Source of the DNA: Cinclus cinclus
Lineage: Eukaryota > Chordata > Aves > Passeriformes > Cinclidae
DNA: 64,000 nucleotides
Direction: 5' to 3'
Assembly: GCF_963662255.1 (NCBI RefSeq)
Contig: NC_085059.1
Span: forward strand, 13,425,234-13,489,233
Under the pieces are notes generated by a model that ran no database searches, had not been told where the DNA came from, and saw nothing but the letters and a program-made list of their open reading frames with translations. Of the stretch, positions 22,251 through 64,000 are shown piece by piece. The translations under genes and the position numbers were made by a program. The stretch's first letter is position 1. Each line of letters opens with the position of its first letter.

Positions 22251-25200
22251 CAGCTGTGACTCTTCCTTGCTTGATCTGTTAAAAGCAGCTTTTGAATGTC
22301 TGGCATCAGATGCAGCCTGGGAAAGATGGATTCTTACCCTCCTAAGCTTTTCACTTGTTCCCTCCTGTCTGTTCCTGTCATTTTTCATCTGACATATATA
22401 AAATATTTAGCATGAACTAAATGCTGACACCCTATTAACTACACCACGCCAGTGAGGCACCATCAATATTTCTTCTCCTTGCACACTTCACCAAAAAGAT
22501 GCCCTCTATAATATGAATCATTAGGGCTATCATGTTTTCCCTCCTTTAATCAAGGAGTGGTTGCAAATTCTCTTGCTGTTGACTCTCAACAAGCTGTTGA
22601 TTTGAGTCACCCCAGTGCTTTGTTTGCTGCTGTTCATAGACATCTTGCCCAAAACAGCATTAAATACCATGGAATATGATTTTGCTGAACACCAGCAAAC
22701 CAAAACTGGAGAGCTTTCAACTGTACTTACTACAAGAAAATTGGTAGGGGTTGATCTAGCCTGAACTCCTCATCAAGGTGCACAGTCAGCAAACCTCTCA
22801 AGCATCATCCAGAACAGGAAAAAATGGGGCCTCAGTTTCACCCTGCACTGCTGGTACCATTAAATAACCCCCAAATCTGAACTGCGTAACACTGACTATT
22901 AAATTCCCCAAAAAATCCTGCAGTTCTACCACCACACCTCTCCTGTGGGTGCTCAAGTGATGAAATACACTGAGATAACTCCCCTGTTGCACATTTGGAG
23001 ATGGAGCTGATCAGATGCAAACCAGTACCCAGTTTGCCCACAGGCTCCACTGGAAGGCTGGAAAGTTTGCATCGTTTCTCTGAAGATGTCTTTACACACA
23101 AGTCATGGAATAACTGAGGTGGCTCCCACTCTTTACCAGCAGTCACCGTGTCAGCTGTACCTCATTCAGTACTCACCCCTTTCTCCACACATCATCCACT
23201 CAAAAATGTCCCTGCAATGGAAATGGCTCTCAGTTCCCAGCAGCGTGACTTAATAACGACTGGAAACGGCAGAGCAAGGTCAGGAGCTCTTGTCAGCCCC
23301 GAAATGCAGCCTGTGATCATCCCCTTCTCTCTGTGACATCGGTGTGCTGGGCACAGGTGTGCTCCCTGAGCAAAGCCATGCCTTCACTCCACCCCTGCCT
23401 GGAGCCCTCCTCTTCTGAGCATGACAGGAGCAGTTCTGGGAGCTGATTTCTGGAGGGCAAGGCTTTCCTTGTAAATATGTTTGTGAAGAAGCTCCCAGGG
23501 TCAGTTCAGTTAGTTGGTTCCCCTGAAAACCATGTGCTAATGTTGTGCTCTCAGCTGAAGGAAGGCAATCAACCACTTCAAATGCATTTGGAGAAATTCT
23601 GAGTGCAAACAATACTGATTCTTCTGAATAATCAGCCTTGGAAAACAATAGGCCAACTAATTGCTGCATGATACACTCAATACAAAGCTTGGTATGGAAA
23701 AAATCTTAAATAAAAAATATTTACATAGTTTGCAAAAGGATCCCTGTTGGATGGACTCTGCTGTGTCTAATATTATCACAACACAACATTAACCATCCCA
23801 AACAACAACAGCCATATTTACCACAAGAGTTCGCTGTTGGGAGTAGTCCAGGTCCACCAGCTGAAAGGAGGCAACAACATTGGATCCATCTACCTGTAAT
23901 TTCACACTTTTTTAGCATATTCACAGCAAATGTTGTTATTGAGCTGAAGACTGGTCTGACTTCAGTCTAAGCAATCAATCTGAGCAAGTAATCCTGCCTG
24001 AGCACAGAAATGTTTCTGAAAGTGCCACAATTCTGCAGTTAGTAACAGCCATGAGTGCAATTAGCTGAGCTTTTCTCTTGTTTACATTGAGATAAACCAT
24101 GGATTTATTTTTGTGCCAGCATTAAAGAGGAGTATTTGGCATGGGAAATCCATAGCAGAAAGACAGGAAGAACTGGAAAGAGCGAGCCCAGTTGAGCAGA
24201 AGCACATGTTAGTGTTCCTATCTCCTCTATCATCTCTGGAGAAATCAATTATAGGAGGCCTGAATTTAAATCACATATTTATAAATTGGAATCAGGCAAA
24301 AATACTGTGGAAATGCTCTGCTTCACACACTTCATTTAGCACTGATCTAACACAGTGAGAGACCAAATGAACATGCCTAAGAAACAATGAACTATGTCAA
24401 CCAGAGTTATTTCATTTATGGTAATGAAATAAGGTTTTAAAGTAATAAACTGCCTGGCCCATGTTGGGTGAAATCCAGACTAATAAGTAATTCATGTTTT
24501 GTGAAGGTACTGAGAAACTAAATAAAGGGGCTGGGAATATGTTAAGGCTGTAATATTTTGTGAGTACTTCATGTAAAAAAAAAAAAAGTGTGATTTCAAG
24601 GTCTGTTTTAAGTGATCACTTTTGCATCCAGAAGAACACGAGAACTAACAAGGATCACAAAATAAAAGTTCAGGCTTATGTCAGTTTGGGTTCCATAAGC
24701 TGAGCTACTCTGTTTTCCCATTTCTGAGAGATGGAAATACACCTCAGCCCCCTCATGATCCCCATGGAACTGGGATCTGTAGGCTGGTACAGCAGTGGAG
24801 GATATATCTTCACCTAAATCAAAGGAGAGTGTGGAGAAGTTGATGTTTCTCAGGCAGAACAGCTGGCTCTGTAGAAGAACCAGAGTTGCATTAATCATAC
24901 TTGTGTTTGTATTTCATAAACATAAATATATATGTATTTCTCAAGATGTAATACTAATGTGAACCTCTTCTGGATAATCAGATGAGCTCTTACCTTTACT
25001 ATGTGTGAAATCCAAATTACTGAGGCACGACTGAGGCTTCCATAAAGACACAAGGAAAGGCTGGGCATCTCAGGCATAGGCTGCCACTTTTCCTCAGGTA
25101 GCAGCTGACAAGACAGTAATTCATCAAAAAATGCAGAAATCCGGTTAGATCAGGGAGCAGACCCAGATCCATCCTTCCCATTTTTTGGCAATAGTTGTTG

Positions 25201-28200
25201 TCTAGTCTGTACACAGTTTGCTGCTGGCTGTTGGAAAATATTTCTTAGCCTTTTTCAAGGCCAAAGACTGTATTACTAGTCCTTGTTATTAGCAATATTA
25301 GACAATTAAGGCCTGAGATGATTCAAAGGGATGGTGTTTATCACCAGCCCCCAGTTTTTTCCCTGACACAGAGGCTGCTCTCAGGTCCCCTCACTGCTGC
25401 CACGTGAAGTCCATCAGACCAGTCACGTGTTGTGATTAATTCCTGTGTCCTTGCCAAGTCTCCTGTTGCCTCTTTGTCATTTCACCCATAATCTATAGAG
25501 CTACAAAGACAGTAAAACTGAGAAAGAAATGCTTCAGAAGTGCCTAGAACAGGCTGCATTTGCTGCTGTGGGGGTGAGTTACCCCTTGACTTTCACCTCT
25601 GTGTTTGCCAGCCTAGGCCAGCACTGGCTAAAGAGGCAGCGAGGCAGGAGAGCCCCAGTCTGTGCCTGGTTAGACTCAGTCTAACCTGTCCTACCCTGAA
25701 GAGGCTGCACAGACCAGGGTGCAGCACACAAATCCCTTTCTGGTCTTGCTGTGTCTCTGTGTCCTCCCTGCTCGTTATTCACTGTTTGTTTTAGCATGGA
25801 AGTGCTGGAGCACAGCAGAGCTGGCACAGGAAATCTGGGATGTGCGTGGTGTGTGACACACCACAGGCCCAGGGCTGCCACAGCACAAATACAAAAGGTT
25901 TGGCCAGTGATGTTCATATACACAGCTTACAAAAAAAATCCAAAAAAGCTCAGGTTCCTCACATCTAACCAAGGGCCTTTTGAAACCAATCCAGTCTTCC
26001 CCGTGCAAAATGACAGCCTGAAGAGGGAGCAGGGAGCTGGACTGCAGTGTCCCTGGCTTCTGCTTTCATTCAGGATCCATCCTTGCCCTTGCCTCCAACA
26101 CCTACTGCACTGCAAAAGGCTCCCTGCTAAAGGAAGAGCAGCTGGCTGATGCTCATCCCTATCGAGGTTGCTATTTCCTTGCATCCTGATAAGTTCTGTA
26201 CAAAAACATGTTGCAAACATGCTGTCAACATCTTCCTTCCCTGGATAAAAATATTGGCTTGTATTCCCTTTCTCCGTACTCAGGAATCACAATGCTCCTA
26301 AGCATAACATAAATGTTCACTTTTACCTTTTCATGGGTGAGTTGCAAAGGTGGAGCTCAAAGGGAGAATTCTGCTTATAAGATTCCAGAGGAGTTTAAAA
26401 TTACCTCCCCCTCATGAACATGCAAATTCCAGGCTCATCTAAAAAAAAAAATTTTGCTCCTGGGCAGCTGTGCCCATTGAAGGAGCTGGCAAAGAGCATC
26501 CCTAAACTCAGCCTTTTCCTAGACCTAGTGTTAGCCAGATATGACCTGTATAGACAGCCTGGCTGTAAGAGAGGAAGGCAGTCATAGCTTTGTAGCCAAA
26601 AGTATGAAAAAAGTAGCTACTTCTTAACTGCAGGAGAAGGCAAAATGTTCTGGTCTTGATTCAGCACTGTCTTTGTGATGGGACACCTAATTTAATTGTG
26701 TTGCAAATACATCTGCTGACCTCTGGACAGAGAGTCCAAGCTTCTCCAAAATCAGGAGCTACTTTTGTTCCCAACCAGTTGCTTTGGGGCCAAACCAATG
26801 GAGACAGTGCTAACAAAAAGGTAGGCTTTTTTCTTTCCTATAATCTTAAAATCTGCTGGTTGCGTTTTGGAAATTGAAGGATACAAAAGGAGTCACAGTT
26901 GCCTCCACTGTAACTTACACAAGCTATTTCTCCACAGGATACTATTTTTAACATCATAGGAATAGCAAAAGCTAAAACCATAAATAAAGAAAAATCACCA
27001 ATTATGCCCATAAAGTCAAACGAAAGCTTGTTCAGGCCAGGTCATACACTGCAACAGCAGAATTGGCAGAAGGACTAGATCAGCAAGTTTTAGCAATTGT
27101 ATAAAGTTGTGAGCTGGACATTTGCCCAAATGTGTACCAGAAAGAGATGTAAGGAAAACAAACAAGTTTCACAGCCATCTATTGGGTCACAGGCTACACC
27201 TACAGCAAGAAGAAATATTACTGCAACTTCCCTTCGCTTTGCTAAAAGGTTTCCACCAGTCTTAGTTCCACAGCTGGGGTAAGTCTTTGTCAGGACAACA
27301 TATTTTTGTTTTAAAATCACTTCTACAGAAAGAAAGGCTGTAAACAGCCAGGTTGTAAACAGGCTAGCTGTAAACATTACTGCACAAAAATCCCTGCCAT
27401 CTCTCCATACTTTTAAAAGAAATGTGTATTTTTGTATCCTGTTTTTTTGGGAGGCCCAGAAGGAAAGTCTACTTTCAGACGGATGTGGAACATTTCCCCC
27501 CACAATGCAGCGTGTATCTCTTCCTGCAGCAGTGATTGTGGTACTGGTGTCCCAGTCAGCCATGCTGGCTTTGAGATTTTTTTTTTTTTAAATCCCTCTG
27601 GTGTTGAATTTAGAGTTATCAAAGCTACAGGAATAGAAGGAACTTTGTCAAGGGTATCCAACTCCGAGGACAGAGACTCAGTCACAGCTCAGAGTGACAT
27701 CTCCAGTGCAGCATTCCAGCAGGGTGTGGGAGTCTGTTCCTGCAGATGTTGTTCCCTGCCCCAGGCAGCTGTTGTCCTTGCTGAAGCCTCTCTGAGCGAC
27801 AACCCAAGAGGCAGAAAAACTGCACAAAGTCGGTGATTTTAAGAAATTTTAAGTGCTTTTATGCTGGCTGACAACAGCTGTCCTCAGGCGGGAAGGTTAT
27901 AGTAAAGCTTCAGGAAAGAGGGTACAGCAAAATGTCTGAGCTCAGCTGGTAAAAGACTGTTCACGCAGTTTAATTAATTTCTTCTGTGTACGGACAAGAG
28001 GGGCAGGACTGTCAATAAATGTATAAACAACCACCGCTTCTGGGTCTTTTCTCTGAACCTTTCAGGTGCTGTCCTGAGAACTGCCCAGCCCTGCTGGAGC
28101 TCTGGGCAGGCACCTCTACGAATGTCTGGATGACAGCAACTCCTCTGCCTCGCTCGGGCTGCTCTGACGCTCAGCTCTGTGACCAAGGGAGCAGATGCCG

Positions 28201-30459
28201 AGCGCCGGCAGCAGCCCGGAGCTGCTCCCTCCCTCCGCCCTCCCTTCCCCGACCCTTGCTCCGTTCATGCATGAGCTGCCGAGGTCAATGCTTATCTCTT
28301 AACAAGTCCGACGGCAGGTATCTGTTACCTTCAGAGAAAAAAGAACAAATTTCAGCTTTCAGGAAGAAGCCCCGAACTCTTTTCCTTGGCTCAGGAGCTC
28401 ATGCCTGTCGGCACCAGAGGGCGCTTCGCTTCATCCTTGCACCAGCCGGAGCTCCGGGAACATCGTTTTTATTCCTCGATCCCTCTATTCCCGTAGCCCT
28501 AGAGACAAATTATGTGCAGACCAGAAGCTGTGCACTTCCAGGCAATCACTGCTGTCTGTTCATCGCTAGGACTCAGCTGCAGGAGAAGGAAAACTCGTGT
28601 CCAGGAGCCATCCGGACAATGCCCCAGGAAAACCCGGAGCAGCGCTGGGATTCAGCACCAGCTGCACTCCCCAGCCCCAGTCCCAGGCAAATTCTGCTGC
28701 GGCACATCTCGGCTCCTGCATGGCACACGGTCCCAGCCCCCAAAGCCCCTGGATCTTAGACAAATCTGAGGAGGAGCTGTATGTTACAGCCCACGTGCCG
28801 CATTGTCATGCTGCCACACGGGCTCCGTTCACCTTGTGTCTAATCCCAGTATGGAAGAGCAGGGTCACGGAGAAGGCAACAGAGCCATTCACAGGGTCCC
28901 AGAAGGAGAATTCCAGCCCAGCAGCACAGTCAGGGAACACAGGGCACACAGCACCCTTCCACAGGTCACTGATTCTGTACTTCGGTCTCCTGGCTAAGCC
29001 CAAGCCCTTTGCTCTCTTCTAAAGGGACCAGTTTTAAAAACTAAACCTCTCTTCCCTTCCCCTCCAAAGGGATTGTGTTGCCAGGCAGTAGCCCAGGACA
29101 CTTGTCCCAGAACACGCAGGTCACTGAGGATGTGTTTATCCTGATTACTCAATAGCCTGAGAGCAGGAAAGCAGGTGTGTGACACCTTTGCCAACTACAA
29201 CCTTTCCTCCTCTTGGCACCCCTCTCATACAGAGCCTCAAAACCTTTGGACACAATTCCTCTCCCAGAATTTCCCAAAAGAGCTTTCAAGCACTCACCCC
29301 ACTCCCCTAGGACACAGGACACCCTCTCCACACCCTACCTGGCTTCTCCCTGCGTGCTCTGTGCCCTGCAGTGACACAAAGGCTCAGGCAAATCCGTTTG
29401 AAGAGGGAAAGCTTGGAAAACTCAAGACTTGCGTTGTCTCAGAACTGGTTCTCCAGTAACAGAAGATCTTCCTAATATAACTGAACTTTTTGCACCCTCA
29501 AAAGCATGCTTCTCCTCCATTTTGACTAATAGTGCTCAACACTTATTTTCCTCATTAAAATCTTAGCTCAGTGCACATCGATTTGAAGCAGTTCCCACTA
29601 AATCAGACTTTGAGGGAATTTTGTTTTCTTATTAGCATCCTGATTACAGCAAGCTTCATTGAATAAATAATGTAAAAAGGAAAAATGGGGGACTGTAGAA
29701 CAGATCTGTAGGAACCTTGTTCAATCTTCAGGCCAATGTCCTAACTCTTTCCCATATTTTCAGAGAAAGGCCATGTTATCAGAGGTAAAGTTATTCTGTC
29801 CCAACCCAAAAAACAAGCCCAAAGCTGCCTTCCATCTCCTCTCCCTCAACTTTCTGGTTTCTTGTTCCCATTTACCTGCAATGCCACACTGTCCACAAGC
29901 ACAATCTTCACCTTCAGGATTCCTTCAGCCCCTGCCATGCCTCAGGCTGAAGAGAGGTGGATTTTCACAGAACACAAGAGTCAGCTTTAGAAACCGTTCT
30001 CACTTTCTGTGAACTCACAACAACATACGATGAAATAAAGGCTGTTTGGTTCAGAGAAAAAGCATCCTCTGGTATGTACATACAGCAGTGTGCAAGAGCA
30101 GTGTTTCCTGGCCACAAACAGCAGTAACTGCTGCAGTACTGATTCCAGGGATGAGAGACCCTCATGGGTACAGAGACACAACCGACGTGCTCTGCAGCTG
30201 TGCTCGCACGTTCCCTGAGCCCAGCCAGGACCATGCTCCAAGCTCAGTCCAGGAGCCGCTGGGGCCCCTCTCCCGCACAGCCTGCACGGGTAGAACGCGG
30301 CTCCAGGCAATGCAGCTTCACCGGAGCCACCATCAGAGCAGATCGAGGAATTGGACCCACCCCACAACGCCCTGCAGCTACAAACAGCAGCAGCACTCAG
30401 CACTCCTTTTTAAGAGATGGCAGTGCAGGAGAAAGCATAATGAGAAACAAAGATAGAAA
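22251..30459. other. Intergenic gap between convergent MYOT and FAM13B
   Basis: No exon of a known protein is recognisable on either strand. Mammals carry PKD2L2, a polycystin-like channel, in this interval. I found no channel-like membrane segments or polycystin motifs in any open frame. A GC-richer patch occupies about 28,070-28,760 and contains a 246-codon open frame without recognisable domains. Possibly noncoding transcription, otherwise plain spacer. Confidence 0.6.
28070..28760. other. GC-richer patch in the intergenic gap
   Basis: Locally elevated G+C with several CpG (for example ccgagcgccggcagcagccc) and a donor-like CAG/gtatct at about 28,317. The open frame through it looks like a by-product of low stop-codon frequency in GC-rich DNA. 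It could be a promoter of a noncoding RNA or a decayed CpG island. Confidence 0.3.
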
Positions 30460-62072
<31,613 letters not shown>

Positions 62073-64000
62073 CTGAAAAAGTGATAAAAATATTTTAGCC
62101 ACAAAGAAGATTATTTTCATATTTGACAGTATCAGCTTTTTGCCTCCGATAATTACTTACTTCCGAAAATACAAGTAATTTGGTCAAACTGCAACCTAAA
62201 ATGTGAAAACTGACTTGCATTTGTTCAGTATAATACACCAAATTCTCTTCTGCACGTTTTCCCCAATTAATGCCCACTCAAATTCCTGATTTCAGAGGGC
62301 AAACTCTGTAAGTTTTTGTTTTACCACTGTTACATAACAATTGCTTCACAGAAGAGCTCTAGAGACAACAGCACTAGATATTGAGTTAACTTCCATCCCT
62401 TAAATTCTTCTGGCATACGAGCTACTTTGACACCTTTTCCTTTATAAAGCATCCCATTCTCACCACTCTACCAGCTTTTATAATACTTAACTCATAAATC
62501 CAAGCTACATCAATGTAATCATCTTCACACATGCTTAGCTTGAAGCTTGCTGATTCAATTTCAGATCTGAGAAAGGGTCACCATAAAATTTCATTCTCAC
62601 CCCATTTAACTATACTCTTCATCAAAATCTGTCCCCATAAATCTTATTTGTTACTTCATTAGCCTTACAGGCAGCAAGGTTCAAAGAGTTAACAGTTGTT
62701 TGTACCTGAGGAATTCCATATTTAGGAAAAGAAATGTCAGGAAAGCAAAATGGGAGAAAAACTGATACAAAGAAGCCTCCCCTTCTTTCTCAGACACTTG
62801 AAAACTCTTCTAAGACCAGTTAGAGAGGGAAAAGCACATTTAAAGATAAGCCATCTCTGCCTCTCTAGATGAGAAAGCAGAGACATCCTAGCCCTTAATA
62901 TCAAAGCAAAGCATGAGTAAATTCCCTGTTGAGCATGTAGAGGAACACCAAGCAGGAACCGCAGGATTTCATTTGCTCAGACAGTCAACATCTGCAGCAG
63001 CTGAATACAGGCAACCAGGCACCGAGAATGGTTGTCTCAACATGTAACACGTTAAAATGAGCATTTAATTGGTAGTTCCTACTCTAGAAATGCACTTTGG
63101 AAACACAATAGGAGAAAAAAAAACTACTTTAAAAAGTACTTTAACAATGTAGACTTTTAAAAAAAGAAAGGGAGCACAGCCAGGTGACAATCAGACCACT
63201 CTGAACATATACAACCTCTGTGTTCTGTCTAACTAATCCATCCTGAAATTTAAGTTCTAAACAACCAGAGACCCAAAGGCAGAACGTTCTTACCTCTAAC
63301 TGAAGTCCTCTGGCACTAAAGCAGGGACACATACTTGTGGGACACAGGGCCACGGGCACTGGGATCGACACATTCACACCTCAATTACCCAAATCACCTG
63401 TCTTTGAGGAACCACCTGCCTGCAATGAGCTCCTAACAATGCATACAGGCCACACCTCGCTGTAAAATGAAGTTATCCTGAGGACTAAGCCTAATTATAT
63501 AGAAGTACTGCTGAAGAGGGATGTCTCTGAGGCAGCAATTCCCCTGCCTCAAATGCAGCTGATGATGTAATTCTGAAAACTGACTGAGATGTGTCTATCA
63601 GACAGGTAAAACCCAATTATCGGAAATCAAAAGTCTCATTTTAGCATCTGAAAACACTGTTTAAGGATTTATGTGGTTTGATTTCCTTGTTACAGAGAAC
63701 TTGAGTTTTTTCTGAAGTGACTTTTACACTTTAAAAAAGACAGTAAAGACAATAAGCTGCAAGTTTAAGTGAAGTTTCTCTATGTATTTAACAAAAGGGA
63801 ACTAAATGGGGACTTGCATGCTAAAAACAATCCATGTAAACCCACCCACAGTGCTCTATTCAAATATGGGAGGAAAAACCCAATTTTCACACTAGATTTT
63901 ACAGTCATAGAAGGGAATTCTGCTGTCACACCAAGTGAATATACCTCAATCCCATTTCCAGTCCTGTCAGATAACACTGTAACCAAAGTGCACCACAGTA
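62073..64000. other. FAM13B intron running off the right end
   Basis: No exon for the earlier RhoGAP segment (human ISLLRFFLQELPEPVIP region) was found on the - strand. The preceding coding exon is therefore presumably beyond the window. The sequence is A/T-rich and otherwise unremarkable. Confidence 0.6.

Noticed and set aside
27090..27563. 157-codon - strand frame with a hydrophobic stretch (considered as a PKD2L2 remnant)
   Set aside because: The hydrophobic run is short and there are no polycystin motifs or supporting splice sites.
28019..28759. 246-codon open frame in the intergenic GC-rich patch
   Set aside because: Best explained by few stop codons in GC-rich DNA; competing frames overlap it, and no membrane segments or polycystin motifs are present.

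Overview
The window is vertebrate nuclear DNA, almost certainly from a bird. Genes are split into short exons with GT/AG introns. A truncated CR1 LINE 3' end with the typical avian sequence lies near 9.1-9.25 kb. Introns are compact, and an LTR-like insertion sits in one of them. A passerine is plausible but not proven. Nothing bacterial, phage-like or CRISPR-like is present.

Two protein genes converge tail to tail. On the + strand, about 2.8-22.25 kb, lies MYOT (myotilin), a sarcomeric Z-disc actin cross-linker of the myotilin/palladin/myopalladin family. Nine exons (11,529-21,828) encode a 501-residue protein that matches mammalian myotilin from its usual start, MFNYERP, to its C-terminus SGLYESDEL. 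Four further in-frame coding blocks lie upstream: exons 2846-2908, 3460-3601, 4841-4960 and 6634-6769. The 5' part of the 11,529 exon also continues their frame. They encode a complete extra Ig domain like the second Ig domain of palladin and myopalladin, plus a linker. All phases agree, so the gene can encode a protein of at least 726 residues with three Ig domains. A CpG-rich block at about 9.36-9.86 kb ends in a consensus splice donor and could be an internal promoter for the short form.

From 22.25 to 30.46 kb there is an intergenic gap without a recognised gene. In mammals PKD2L2 lies here, between MYOT and FAM13B, and I see no trace of it.

On the - strand, 30.46 kb to beyond the right end, lies FAM13B. 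It has a 2.2-kb 3' UTR and 20 coding exons, running from the middle of the RhoGAP domain to the C-terminus [10 protein letters not shown]. The 5' exons with the start codon lie outside the window. Two exons have no counterpart in the mammalian reference protein I recall: a 24-nt microexon (48,254-48,277) and a candidate 66-nt symmetric cassette exon (42,227-42,292).

The remainder is intronic: A/T-rich tracts, a (TA)n and a (TTA)n microsatellite, two small minisatellites and GC-rich patches. Exon coordinates were worked out by hand from splice consensus, reading frame and recalled family sequences; no alignment was run.
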